Assembly (NCBI GenBank): GCA_947184155.2 | Contig: CAMXCT020001441.1 | Coordinates: forward strand, 1-64,000 | Origin: Cladocopium goreaui | Taxonomy: Eukaryota > Sar > Dinophyceae > Suessiales > Symbiodiniaceae | Length of the DNA: 64,000 nt | Direction: 5' to 3' | Shown here: positions 1-12,000 of the stretch, in pieces | How positions within the stretch are numbered: position 1 is the stretch's first letter | Layout of the letters: every line of letters begins with the position of its first letter | Translations under genes and position numbers: made by a program | Notes under the pieces: generated by a model | The model's input: the letters and a program-made list of their open reading frames with translations, nothing else | The model's database searches: none | What the model was told of the DNA's origin: nothing

Positions 1-7
1 GCCGCAG

Positions 8-936
8 GACTGGGAATGGAGCGGAGCAAAGCACCGACGCTACACGCAGGATGAGATCGAGAGGTGGGAATTGGGCACTTCCAACTGGGGTCTCCCAGAA
101 TCTTTGCCAGGAATGGCAATCGCTGAGCAGAACATTTTGGTTGTAAGTTTGAATTGCATGTTTTAAAGGCACCCGGACAGGATGGGAATGGTTTGCGCTC
201 GGCGCATCCAATCGCTTCAACCGCTCCAGGTGGCGAGAGCTTGCAAGAAACGAGTCAGCGAAAGACGTGATGCTGGAGCTTGGGAAAAAGGACCGGGGTA
301 AGTAAGCATTTCGGGCAGTTCGTAAATATTTTGGGCTGGGTCAGAATCTGATACCCTCGATTCGTGTGAGAGTGGGGGGTGCCCGAACATGGCAATTGTG
401 AATTGGGTGAAATGATGACAAACCGACCTTGAGAGTCTGGTTTCCAAATTTTGACACAACTCCAGGACTGATATTTTGGGGAATGAATCGCAAAAGCAAT
501 GTAAGCTATTTCGATGTTCACCAAGGAACAGGGGTTTGATCCACAGTCCTGCATCATCATTTTTTTGGGGTGCCTACTGTAAGTTTGACCCAGAATTGAT
601 CATGCATTATGGCAGGGAAAATATGATGGTATATTAATTAGTAAAGCCTTCTTTTGTGCCAATCAAGATTGATCGATCTCTGAGACGCACATGGTTCAAA
701 CCAGCCCTCATGTAATCCCAGTTACTCCATACATGACTTTGTACCTTACTATTCCCAGCATCCATACTAGAACAAGGCCATCAAAAACTTGCGGATTTTC
801 AATGACCTGTAGCACCTTTAGGGTTCCCATTCTTGGCCTATCCTTGCAGCCACCATGGTTTCAGGACCTGAAGCGCTGGCCTCATCAACTCGCCTGCCTG
901 GCTCAATGCCAGAAGTTTCTGACCAACTCCAAGCGG
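8..936 (+). CDS. 5' exons of the helicase gene (8-139, 230-283, 865-936)
   Basis: Three short open segments precede the long helicase exon and can be joined in phase 0. The first follows an AG|G acceptor at the window edge, is Trp- and charge-rich (DWEWSGAKHRRYTQDEIERW) and ends at a GT donor at 140. The second is basic (VARACKKRVSERRDAGAW) and ends at a GA donor at 284. The third (DLKRWPHQLACLAQCQKF at its start) ends at a GA donor at 937 and joins to the AG|G acceptor at 1162. The third segment resembles the Q-motif region normally found just before the Walker A motif of SF2 helicases, which is what the long exon lacks. The gene continues to the left of the window. The joins are inferred from phase and splice rules only. 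The first two exons could belong to another gene. Confidence 0.45.
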
Positions 937-1066
937 GACTGGGTGCTGATTTCGAAGCCGTTTGTGTATTTGTGAGATTTTGTGAGTAGTATAAAGTTAT
1001 ATAAAATTCAAGTAAGAAGTACCAATTGTTCGACTTGTATTACAGTTCAGACTCCTACTTGGCAAC

Positions 1067-4000
1067 ATGGGAAAATTGTCAAATGATATTGTGCATTCTT
1101 TTGCATATTTGTACCGACTGAACGGCCAGTTTGGCAAATGGGTAGAAGCCACCACCCAACAGGACTTCTTTGTTGAAATGGCCACTGGCACTGGGAAGAG
1201 CTTGGTCATGACAGACTTGTTGGCTGGCTTGGGCCTGGGCCCAGGGAAGGCATGCATCATCGTCCCAAAGTTGGATCTGATGGAGCAACTGGCCGATCTG
1301 CTGGAAGAGACGTTGCCATTTCGAATCTCCCGTGTGGGCACGGGATACCCTGCGGACTTGTCAGCGCAGCTCTTCGTGTGTGTGCGGAATTCGGCCTGGC
1401 AGCTGCAGAATTTGACCTTCGAACTGCAGATTTTGGATGAAGCTCATCACTACGAGCCCAGCTCAGAAGATGCTTCAGGGAATGAAACTGTAGATGGTGT
1501 TCATGCGATGCAAGTGCTGGGGTTGGATGCCAAGAAAAGGATCTTCTTCAGTGCAACCTTGCTGAGAAACAAACCCGACTTTGAGTTTGGCCTCCGTCCT
1601 GCCATTGAGGCTGGCATTATCAGCGACTACAGTGTGATGGTGCCAATTCTCACTGCAGGTGATCCACGGCCCGGTTTGGTGGAACTTATTCAGGACCTGC
1701 CGATGGCAAGGAAGATCCTGGCATTTTGCAACACCGTTGACGAGGCAAGATATTTCACACGGCTCCTTAACAGCAAAGGCATCCCTGCCGATCATTACAA
1801 TGGCCACACATCCAAAGCACATCGTCAACAGATCTTGCGAAGCTTTGGTCGGAGCCCAGCACATGGAGGGATCAGGGTTTTGGTCACGGTGGATGTCCTG
1901 AGTGAAGGGGTTGACCTGCCATGTGCCGATACCTGCCTCTTCGTGGCACCGAGACATGCGGTGCGCCTGCGCCAGTGTGTGGGAAGAGTCTTGCGGAAGC
2001 ATCCGCGCAAGATTGATGCCATGGTCATTGCACCTCCACTGTCGCAGGTTGAGGATGGGACGTTGGTTGAGGACATTGAGTTGGGACGATTGTTGATGGA
2101 GCTTGCGCAAGCTGACCTGCTTTTGAGAACGTCTATAAGTCAGACCCTCAAAGATGCAAGTGTCAACTCGAGGATTTCGGTGTATTCGAAGCATTTGAAC
2201 AGCCAGAACCATGACCCTATTGAAGAAGCAGCCCGCCTTTTGCGTCTCCGCGTTTTTCCATCACTCTTCAAGACAAATTCCATGGACTGGGAGCTGGGCT
2301 TCCGCAATCTGACTGCATACCATGCTGAACATGGACATGTTAGGGTTCCCAGCAACTTCGAGACTGCTGACGGCGGCAAACTTGGCACCTGGATTCGTAA
2401 GCAGCGCCACAGCAAAGCAAAGCGGAAGCTGTGCCAAGAGCGTGTGGAGCGCTTGAATTCTCTTGGTATGGTTTGGGATCCATTCGCTGAGGATTGGGAG
2501 CTGGGCTTCCGCAATCTGACTGCATACCATGCTGAACATGGTCATGTGAGGGTTCCTTTCCATTTCGAGACCGCTGATGGTGGCAAACTTGGCACCTGGG
2601 TTGGTACGCAGCGCAACATCAAAGCAAAGGGGAAGCTGTGCCAAGAGCGTGTGGAGCGCTTGAATTCTCTGTGTATGGTTTGGGATCCACTCGCTGAGGA
2701 TTGGGAGCTGGGCTTCCGCAATCTGACTGCATACCATGCTGAACATGGACATGTTGGGGTTCCCAAAAAATTCGAGACTGCTGACGGTGACAGACTTGGT
2801 CGCTGGGTTCAAAGGCAGCGCAACATGAAAGCAAAGGGAAAGCTGGGGCAAGAGCGTGTGGAGCGCTTGAATTCTCTTGGTATGGTTTGGGATCCATTCG
2901 CTGAGGATTGGAAGCTGGGCTTCTGCAATCTGACAATATACCATGCTGAACATGGGCATATCAGGGTTTCCTTCCATTTCAAGACCGCTGACGGTGGCAA
3001 ACTTGGCATCTGGGTTCAAAGGCAGCGCAACATGAAAGCAAAGGGGAAACTGTGCCAAGAGCGTGTAGAGCGCTTGAATTCTCTTGGTATGCTTTGGGAT
3101 CCATTCGCTGAGGATTGGGAGCTGGGCTTCCGCAATCTGACTGCGTACCATGCTGACCATGGTCATGTGAGGGTTCCTTTCCATTTCGAGACCGCTGATG
3201 GTGGCAAACTTGGCACCTGGGTTGGTACGCAGCGCAACATCAAAGCAAAGGGGAAGCTGTGCCAAGAGCGTGTGGAGCGCTTGAATTCTCTTGGTATGCT
3301 TTGGGATCCACTCGCTGAGGATTGGGAGCTGGGCTTCCGCAATCTGACTGCATACCATGCCGAACATGGACATGTTAGGGTTCCCAAAAAATTCGAGACT
3401 GCTGACGGTGACAGACTTGGTCGCTGGGTTCAAAGGCAGCGCAACATGAAAGCAAAGGGAAAGCTGGGGCAAGAGCGTGTGGAGCGCTTGAAGTCTCTTG
3501 GTATGGTTTGGGATCCACTCGCTGAGGATTGGGAGCTGGGCTTCCGCAATCTGACTGCATACCATGCTGAACATGGTCATGTGAGGGTTCCTTTCCATTT
3601 CAAGACCGCTGACGGTGGCAAACTTGGCACCTGGGTTGGTACGCAGCGCAACATGAAAGCAAAGGGGAAGCTGTGCCAAGAGCGTGTGGAGCGCTTGAAT
3701 TCTCTGTGTATGGTTTGGGATCCATTCGCTGAGGATTGGGAGCTGGGCTTCCGCAATCTGACTGCATACCATGCTGAACATGGACATGTTGGGGTTCCCA
3801 AAAAATTCGAGACTGCTGACGGTGGCAAACTTGGCACCTGGGTTGGTACGCAGCGCAACATCAAAGCAAAGGGAAAACTGGGGCAAGAGCGTGTGGAGCG
3901 CTTGAATTCTCTTGGTATGGTTTGGGATCCACTCGCTGAGGATTGGGAGCTGGGCTTCCGCAATCTGACTGCATACCATGCTGAACATGGTCATGTGAGG

Positions 4001-4411
4001 GTTCCTTTCCATTTCAAGACCGCTGACGGTGGCAAACTTGGCACCTGGGTTGGTACGCAGCGCAACATGAAAGCAAAGGGGAAGCTGTACCAAGAGCGTG
4101 CGGAGCGCTTGAATTCTCTGTGTATGGTTTGGGATCCACTCGCTGAGGATTGGGAGCTGGGCTTCCGCAATCTGACTGCATACCATGCTGAACATGGTCA
4201 TGTGAGGGTTCCTTTCCATTTCGAGACCGCTGACGGTGGCAAACTTGGCATCTGGGTTCAAAGGCAGCGCAACATGAAAGCAAAGGGAAAGCTGGGCCAA
4301 GAGCCTGTGGAGCGATTGAACTCTCTTTGTATGGTTTGGAGCAGAAATGGCATGAAAAAGGCAACTCTCCGTCAGGCTTATATATATATTATAATATTAT
4401 ATACTGCCTAG
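1067..4411 (+). CDS. DEAH-type SF2 helicase with ten tandem helicase-associated (HA) repeats, long exon
   Basis: Open frame of 1114 codons. Counting from the ATG at 1067, the helicase core shows Walker A ATGTGKS (residues 39-45), DEAH (124-127), SAT (162-164), motif V around VDVLSEGVDLP (275-285) and motif VI QCVGRVLRK (303-311). From residue 407 (position 2285) there are ten repeats of exactly 69 residues. Each has the HA signature W-ELGF-NL-Y-HGH-VP, LG-W, QR, KL, ERLNSLGM-W. The family uses ATP to remodel nucleic acid; HA domains are presumed nucleic-acid binding. The ATG may not be the true start: an AG|G acceptor at 1161-1163 lies in frame just before DFFVEMATGTGKS, and upstream exons fit onto it, so the mature exon may begin at 1163. 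The last repeat stops at MVW near 4337, next to a possible GA donor. The AT-rich tail to the TAG at 4411 may therefore be intron. Confidence 0.85.
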   Translation: MGKLSNDIVHSFAYLYRLNGQFGKWVEATTQQDFFVEMATGTGKSLVMTDLLAGLGLGPGKACIIVPKLDLMEQLADLLEETLPFRISRVGTGYPADLSAQLFVCVRNSAWQLQNLTFELQILDEAHHYEPSSEDASGNETVDGVHAMQVLGLDAKKRIFFSATLLRNKPDFEFGLRPAIEAGIISDYSVMVPILTAGDPRPGLVELIQDLPMARKILAFCNTVDEARYFTRLLNSKGIPADHYNGHTSKAHRQQILRSFGRSPAHGGIRVLVTVDVLSEGVDLPCADTCLFVAPRHAVRLRQCVGRVLRKHPRKIDAMVIAPPLSQVEDGTLVEDIELGRLLMELAQADLLLRTSISQTLKDASVNSRISVYSKHLNSQNHDPIEEAARLLRLRVFPSLFKTNSMDWELGFRNLTAYHAEHGHVRVPSNFETADGGKLGTWIRKQRHSKAKRKLCQERVERLNSLGMVWDPFAEDWELGFRNLTAYHAEHGHVRVPFHFETADGGKLGTWVGTQRNIKAKGKLCQERVERLNSLCMVWDPLAEDWELGFRNLTAYHAEHGHVGVPKKFETADGDRLGRWVQRQRNMKAKGKLGQERVERLNSLGMVWDPFAEDWKLGFCNLTIYHAEHGHIRVSFHFKTADGGKLGIWVQRQRNMKAKGKLCQERVERLNSLGMLWDPFAEDWELGFRNLTAYHADHGHVRVPFHFETADGGKLGTWVGTQRNIKAKGKLCQERVERLNSLGMLWDPLAEDWELGFRNLTAYHAEHGHVRVPKKFETADGDRLGRWVQRQRNMKAKGKLGQERVERLKSLGMVWDPLAEDWELGFRNLTAYHAEHGHVRVPFHFKTADGGKLGTWVGTQRNMKAKGKLCQERVERLNSLCMVWDPFAEDWELGFRNLTAYHAEHGHVGVPKKFETADGGKLGTWVGTQRNIKAKGKLGQERVERLNSLGMVWDPLAEDWELGFRNLTAYHAEHGHVRVPFHFKTADGGKLGTWVGTQRNMKAKGKLYQERAERLNSLCMVWDPLAEDWELGFRNLTAYHAEHGHVRVPFHFETADGGKLGIWVQRQRNMKAKGKLGQEPVERLNSLCMVWSRNGMKKATLRQAYIYIIILYTA
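2285..4340 (+). repeat. 10 x 207-bp tandem array encoding HA domains
   Basis: Units start at 2285, 2492, 2699, 2906, 3113, 3320, 3527, 3734, 3941 and 4148, with no length variation. The units are nearly identical at DNA level and differ at a few cassettes: after VP they read SNF, FHF or KKF, and before QRN they read RK, GT or QR. Units 2-3 closely match units 5-6, so a 621-bp (three-unit) duplication is visible inside the array. This points to recent unequal exchange or gene conversion while keeping the frame. Confidence 0.9.
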
Positions 4412-6421
4412 TCTAGCATTTGGTGGTGCAACATTTCAAAGCACATCTTTTTTCATGAAGTGAACCACACATGTGTTTTTCAACAGACATGTTTTTTTTT
4501 GATACCCCCTATGTTAAGAGTTAAGAGCATTGAATCGAGCCGTATGTGGGTTTTTGATGGTTTTTGCTCAGTAGATCAGTAGGTAATACGACAGATTCCT
4601 GCCAAAGAATCAGGATGGACAATTGACTTGGCTTGAAATGGCTCAGTGGATCTCACAATGTTGCTTCTAAGGCGTGAATTCCACTGTCGCTGTTGAAGTA
4701 CAAAGATCAGATACGACAAAGTATGTGATATGATATTTTAGTACATTGCATTGATGTGTATATAAGTATATAACCAGTTTGGAAAATGCGGCACCCATAC
4801 TGCAATAACAACAGGGACCTCAAGAGAATCAGTTCATTTGGGCACGAGTCAAAATCGGATCAGACCCTGGGGCCCACTCCATACCCTTGAATTGCCGTGG
4901 AACGATCTACCCAAAAAAATATTTTTGATTCATACCCATACCTACTGTAGCACCAAAACCTGTAGAATTCTACGGGTGCAAGAAAAGCCGCGGGCATTTC
5001 CACATGTCGAGGAAAACCATGGAAAACCTCAGTTTTTTGGGGGAAACCTCGGGTTTTGGTTCTTAAACCCGTATTTGACCCGCACTGAACCCGTACTTTA
5101 CCGGTAATTACTAACCCGTACTTTCAGAATGGGTTGAACATATCCAAGGTTTTGCAGGAAACCGCGGGTATTTTGTATGGCCTTGAGTTTTTGCCGGTTT
5201 GGAAGCTTATTATATATATATCATATATATATATATTATATAATATAGAGGATTATATAGGTTTATCCACCGTCACTTGAGTATGTATCGATTATATAAG
5301 CATTCCCAAGAATCGTTTAGCCGTTCTACCCCGGAAAGTCTAAGGGGCATCAATCTCTTTGTGAATATTCCTTTGCGGGATGGAGCCGAAAGTAAAGATG
5401 ATTTCACCGGGTTTGAAGAGGATCATCGGGCTCAAGCCAAGTGCACGGATGGTGTGGGGGACCCATAGGATAAAAATGGGAAGTTAAAATGGTGGAGATG
5501 ATATGCTTATAATGGGGCGGGATATGTTGGGGATATAGAACCAACGTTAACCAACAAAATGGAACATATGGGATAGTATCTGGACAAATGGAGATAATAT
5601 ATGAGATATAATTGGGATATAGTGGATCAAATCTGGATAAAACATGGTAAGCCATTGATTGAGGACCTCTATTTTTTGCTGATTTATAATGGCCCCCCAA
5701 TAGTCGATAAGTGGGGAACAATTAGTTCTCAATTCGAAACCACATCAGAGATGACATCTGCAGTCTTTGCCGGTGAATCCTAAACCGTGTCTATAGAGAG
5801 ATGCGGTTACCCTCCGGTAATCAAACGTGGCAATCGGAAGTTCTCTATAAATGGAGGTTTTAACTTTAATGGAAAATAAATAGGGGATTTCCATTGCTAG
5901 GTTTGATTGCCAGAGGGTATATACATGTATATACAGCATGTTCAAGGGGTATTTAAAAGAAATGCGGGTTTGAAGATTCCCTTTGGATGTTTCTGAACAT
6001 TGGGGACCCAGAGAAATTGTTGTATACGAGCATACTTCCTCAAATTAGTGGAGTCCGATGCTTAAAAACGATGGTCTGCTTCCCTAGTTGCTGGAGTGAT
6101 ATTCGCCATTCTTATTGGTCGCGTACCCATGGATTGCTTGCGCCAAAATGATGGATGGAAGAATGTGGAATAGGGCCATCTCCAGCAGAAACTTGAACAT
6201 GGGAGACTCGAGATCTTTAAGCTGGTTCAAAATCGGGTTGAAGTGTAAAATCCTCTAGTTGTCATCCCCGCAATATTATATAAATACCCCAATATGGGCT
6301 CTCAAAATTCATATTTCAAAAAAAATGTGGGGATGGATGGGGATGGGCTCATTTGCTCTCCTGACTCTTAGATGGTTCTATCGTTTCACCTGTGTTGCAG
6401 TACCCATGCAGCGATCGCCAG
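4412..6421. other. Spacer or 5' intron region between helicase and first recognised cullin exon
   Basis: AT-rich, with a (TA)n tract near 5208-5247, an array of aaacccgta-type words around 5040-5135, and one Stowaway-like element at 5808-5919. A possible further cullin exon lies at 6174-6236: it follows a TAG|G acceptor, is open for 21 codons, contains EIFKLVQNR (compare the cullin MYKLFSR motif), and ends in phase 0 at a GT. I consider it weak. The remaining N-terminal half of the cullin must lie here or further left, but I could not identify it. Confidence 0.5.
5808..5919. mobile_element. Stowaway-like MITE, diverged copy
   Basis: Inverted ends TACCCTCCGGTAA and TGCCAGAGGGTA with TA at both borders. 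The interior (TAAATGGAGGTTTTAA) differs from other copies and is shared with solo fragments near 10310-10400 and 31440-31510. Confidence 0.6.
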
Positions 6422-9075
6422 GTGATGATGGACTGCATGTGTGAAGCAGGAGCTGTTTCAGTTCATCTCTGGGATGATCATGGCTAATACCCTTTTTCGG
6501 ATGCTTGAAAATACCCATCAGACTAAGATCAGCAGGTGCTGGTTATCACCTGGCAAGTCATGAAATTTCCTCTTCCCTTGCCCTGACCTTGCTCTGATTA
6601 GCCCATTCCTGCAGGACGGGATGTGTTAAATGACCCGGAGAAAGTGAAGGACCCAGTGTCCTTCATCACAGCGATCTTGAACCTGAAGTACAAGTGCCGC
6701 ACACGTCTCCGCGGGCAAATTTTGGGCAGTGGCTAAGCGGGGTTAAACGTATTTCAACTTGAATGGTGATAACATGTAAAAGCTGACCTACAACAGGCAA
6801 ATACACCATCCCTAAGTAACACTATCCCCAACTAACACTTTCCTCTTGGGATGGGGGATTTCAGGATCTATGTTGCTTTGGGGATAGTCAGATGGTCTAT
6901 GGATCTTATAATATGGTACATACAAACATAAACACGCAATAGGCATATTTGTAGATTACCTAGACTAAAATCGCGAAATCCGAGGTTTCCTGACCGGATT
7001 TGATTGAGGGCACGCGTGTTGCAAAGAATCACAAAATGTACTCATTTGCTGATCATTTACTGTACATATGGAGGTTTCTTAAAATGGGGGAATCCCCAAA
7101 ACCATGGGTTTCAATACTAAAATAGTCTAATTTAGGATGATTTGTGGGTACCCCTATTTTAGGAAACCCTCTCTGTACATATATACACACGCACTGTATA
7201 TGTATATAAAATTATATAAATATTTTCCCATGAAACATGGGACTTCCCCAGCCATGTTTGGTTACTCCTTAGGGTGGCCACTCTTGAAACTGTCACTATG
7301 TTTCATTCAGTCCATCAGCCCTCCCATCTCGAGAGGTTTGTGCCAACACCAGGTACGACAGGTTTGTGAAGGAATCCTTCAAAGAGAGCAAGGACTTGCG
7401 AGATTTGGGTGCAGTTGACCCCAACATGATTTACATATGTATATGCTCTAGAGAGTTTGTTTGTTTTGATCAGCATAGCTTGAACTGTCATGGTTATCAG
7501 AAATCTGTTGTTTTTCCTGACATTGGTGGCTGATCGAATTGACTCCTTGCTACGCCTTTGCAGCTTTTGGGTGTATCTACCTACCTACCTACCTACCTAT
7601 CTATCTATCTATCCATCCATCCATCCATCCATCCATCCAAGTCGACGTGTGTTTCGAATATGACCTGTGCAGTTCAATTTTATACGCAACTTTTTGTCCA
7701 CCACCATCCACTGCGTTTCTTGATTTCAGGATCGTCTGGGATGATGGGAAAAAATTGCAGGAACCTCTATAATTGCTGGCAAAAACGTGGTTTCTGGCAG
7801 ATTTTCCCAAGAAAACCAATCCACTGAGATATAGGCAGCGCATCTCCAGTCTCAAAGACATCCCTCTGAAGCAGCTTCTTGGGCCTTCGTTTTTGGACGA
7901 CCATTTTCCCCAGTTTAACTCCTAGAGTTTGACAAAAGGTGGGGGGGATGCCAGCCCAATGGAGGACTTTCAGTTGGCCTTGAAACAAGCCTTCGAGTCC
8001 TTTCTGAACAAGGCAGGTCGCCAAGACTTCCCTTGGGAATGGAGTCATAGACGTTCAAAACATCGGCAACCATGGGGCAGAAGAATATGGAACACTCCTA
8101 TTTCGCAGTACAGGCATTGAAACCATGGAAACCATTAAAGAATGTTGGGACTTACGATTTGGAGTCGCACCCAACTAAGTAGTGGTGCCATGTGCTTGCA
8201 AATGATTGCAAATAATGCATGTTTTGTGGTAAATAACTTGATTGCAATAGATTATTTCATGGATTCATCAAACAAGTTGAACAAAAAACATGATCAGAAC
8301 AGAGAATGTGTATATGTCACTTTGTGACATTTTTGCCCCCCAAGATATCCCCACTACTCCCAGGACACGCGCACGGCGCAATACTTGTCACTGTATGTGG
8401 ATGACCAGCGACTTGGGCTGTGGGATGGTTCGGGTGTGGAACATGGGGCCGATATTGCCATTTTTTAATGGAAAAACCGGTGCTTTCAACCATCAACATT
8501 TTGTGGTAACGGTTTTTTTAAAACACCCACTTGGTCATTTCTGTTCAGTTTGAGGATGTCAGCAGCAAAGTACCCAGGTTTCCACCAGGTTTGCGGCCTT
8601 TGGGCTACCCGGCTACCCCCTCTGCTGGATCCCATACTGACAGACCGGAACTTAGGATGTTCTGTCATGTTCATTTTCCAAAATTTGATACCCACTATTT
8701 AGAATGACTACAACGACTACAATCCCAGCGAATCATAGCAATTACCTTCCGATACCTCGCTACCATTCTGGGGTGTTATCGTTCTAAGTTCTGGTCATTC
8801 ACATAATGGTTCGAGTCCTGGTTTCCACACCACATAAGCAATACTACTGTGACACTCTAAGTACGCTGGAACAAGTTATCATAACCACGTAGCCTCTGGA
8901 TCGAAAAACTCCGACTTGCCCTAAGCTGGTAATGATGGCATCAGTATACATATTATATCACATAATCCCCACATGCAATAGTTGGTGCTTCCACGCACCT
9001 CGCTGAGTTCTCAGGTTCCGTAAGGGTCTCAAGGGAATGTCCAGCGACGCAGATGTCGACACGGCCCTGGAGCAG
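6422..9075 (+). CDS. CUL3-like: Cullin gene: end of the N-terminal cullin repeats
   Basis: Six exons (28, 79, 40, 48, 44 and 61 nt) encode the last helical cullin repeat, including [41 protein letters not shown] and [20 protein letters not shown]. In known cullins this arm binds the substrate adaptor (a BTB protein in the case of CUL3) and leads into the cullin homology domain. Introns here are 165 to 659 bp. Confidence 0.88.
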
Positions 9076-12000
9076 GCGACGAACTGGGAACTGGGGGGAA
9101 TTGAACCATAGAAAGTGGTGATTTTAACGATCAAAAGTGAGGACTTAACCATGAAAAATATTGATGTTTCCATCAAAAGGGGTGATTTAACATATTTAAC
9201 CGTTTAACCATCATAAATAGTTATTTATCCATCAAAAGAGGTGAGTTCACCATCAAAAATAGTAATTTATCTATCAACAGGGGGTAAATTTCACCATGAA
9301 AAATAGTGATTTAACGATAGGCAGTGGTGATTTAACCATGTACCCCCTGGTAAGCTGATAGTTTGCCGAGGAAATAGCCGTGTCTAGATGGTGTACCTTT
9401 TAAACGTGGTGGTTCTGCATAGCAATGCTAGATTACTTACTAGAAGGTAACCAATCACTAAATTTGAGGATGAAGTGATATCACATCCATCCATCCATCC
9501 ATCCATCCATCCATCCATCCATGCATGCATGCATGCATGCATACACACATACATACATACATATTTATTTATATATTTATATATTTATATTTTCATATAT
9601 TCATATATTCATATATTTATATACACATACACATGCAACCAACAATCTGAAACCCTGATGTCTGGGGGGGTCAAACGCCTTTTCTTTCCTGCACATAAAT
9701 CCATCAAATGATCGTTGAAATCAATAAATGGGTGTGGGTCAAAGTTTCAGACCTTGTGGACCACAGATATATTGCCATTGCCCATCCATTATTGGGTACC
9801 CAATTTTTACCTTGCCAAATGAATTGGGTTGTAGGGGTTGCATCCGTTGCATCCTATCAGAAAGGCTCAGACATGATTTGGATCAAAGTTTGTGTGGCAA
9901 CAAAAAGTCGTGGGATATGTACCTACTGTATGGATATTATATGTGTATACATTTGTTGCTGAAATGCGCAGTATTTCAATATCCCATAATCTCCTCGTAA
10001 TCTCCCCCTAATCTCCCCGTAATATCCACGTACTATCATGATGATATTCCGAATGATATTCCCATCATATTCCCACTGGATCGGCATGACATCCCTTTTT
10101 ATATACCATTTTAAATCAGCAGGTTTTGAACAGAACACATGCAGAGCCTTGCCATTTTGATCGACAGGTTGTCACAGTCTTCCGCTTCTTGCAAGACAAG
10201 GACGCTGTTGGTCGATCAGCTCCAAGTGCTGATGGAACATCCCCTAGAAATGAGGGGAACATCTACAGGAAAGCGTGGGTTTGACTATCAAATATGGGGG
10301 ATTTCGTGGGAAATTCATCTGTAAGTGGAGGTTTTTAATGGGGAGATCATTGAACTAAATGGAAGATTCTCCAGCACTCCATGTTTGATTACTGGAGAGT
10401 ACCCCCAGTTTCTATGGCAATTTTGATATGGATAATGATGATACACTGCAATTTGAAGTTTGCAATTTGAAGTTTCGCCTAATTTTTTTTTGGACACACC
10501 ATTTTTGGCAGGTTCGCGCCTTTGGCTTGTCCTACCTGATTTCGTTGTCACGAAACCACCATAGAGATTCAGCCCTGAAAGCGCTGCTCTGCAGGATGTC
10601 TTTGAAAACTTCTACAAACAGCACTTGTCGCGGCGTTTGCTGACAGGCCGGCTGGCCCGTTGACAAGTTGGGCCCGATTTTTGGGACAGGTTGATGTATA
10701 TTGCCATGTCGGTTGCCCCCTATATGTGTATACTCATGATATTAAACTATATATATAGATAGATTTGTCAGTTGTTGTTGATAAGATTCCCATGATATTT
10801 TGATTGTTGTTGGTCAATTCTTAGTTTTTGTAGGTCAAATCACGTCTTGTTGGTCTAACAACCATGTTCAAATCACAATCAATGTGGTCATTGCACTGTA
10901 GTTGCATTTGTAATTGCAACTTGTTTTGTTTCTGTTTTGGTTGTCAGTGTTGCTTTCCCCGTCGCTGTGGTTGTCGTGGTTGTCGTGGTTGTCGTGGTTG
11001 TCGTGGTGGTCGTGGTGGTCGTGGTTGTAGTGGTTGTCGTGGTTGTGGTTGTTGTGGTTGTTGTGGTTGTTGTGGCTGTTGTTGTTGTTGTTGTTGTTGT
11101 TGTGGTTGTTGTGGTTGTTGTGGTTGTTGTTGTTGCTGTTGCTGTTGCCGTTGCCGTTGCCGTTGTTGTTGTTGTTGTTGTTGTTGTTCTTGTTGTTGTG
11201 GTTGTTGTTGTTGTTGTTGTTTTCATCATTATTACTAGAATTCCTATCATCGGTAATATCATCGTTCTTTGGTTGTTGTTGTGGTTGCTGATATTCCCAG
11301 TACATTCCCATTATTATATGTCTCTCTGTCTCTATATAATATAATATATATATACACTGTGTCCCATGAAACCACTATATCTCTCCATTATCGTTGTTCT
11401 TTGGTTCTTCAAATGATCAACAAAATCTCCGCTGGTTCCCAGGTCGAAGTGTGAGCGATGAGGCGGAAAGGAGCATGATCTCCAAGCTCAAGAGTCCCTT
11501 GGGATCGATTTGCGCAAAAAAGATGATTTTACCTATGAAAATGGTGATTTTATGGAATATTACGATCAAAACTGGGGATATCTAACCAACGAAAATGGTG
11601 ATTAAAATTAAAGCATACTTAAGCATCGAAACTGGTGATTCAACCATATTTAACCAACAAACATGGTGATTTTTATGGAGTGTTACTGGTATGGGATATT
11701 CTGGGATAGTGAGATACTGAGGATTTCAGAAGCCATTCTGGGGATTTGAGAAGCCATTTCATGGGGTTTTAAGCATCAATAACAGGAGTTGGCTGCGGAC
11801 CTGAAAATGAGGGCATTAACTAACCCCCTTTTTATAGCCATGTGATGAAGATACACCCTGGGCTTTTAGGGGTACCATGTTTTCCAACAAACAATTTAAG
11901 ATTTTAGGCAACAAAAAATGGTGTTGAATCACCAGCAAAACGGAGTTTCGTTAACAAACAACAACTTTGAAGCGCTTAACTAAAGCTACGGGAGTTAACG

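Noticed and set aside
5277-5468. MYRLY-containing frame as the cullin MYRLF exon
   Set aside because: The residues after MYRLY do not resemble any cullin and no AG|G acceptor fits.
10868-11344. Long poly-Val, poly-Cys, poly-Asn and poly-Thr reading frames
   Set aside because: They follow a TTG/GTT trinucleotide array inside a cullin intron; every frame on both strands is open for the same reason.
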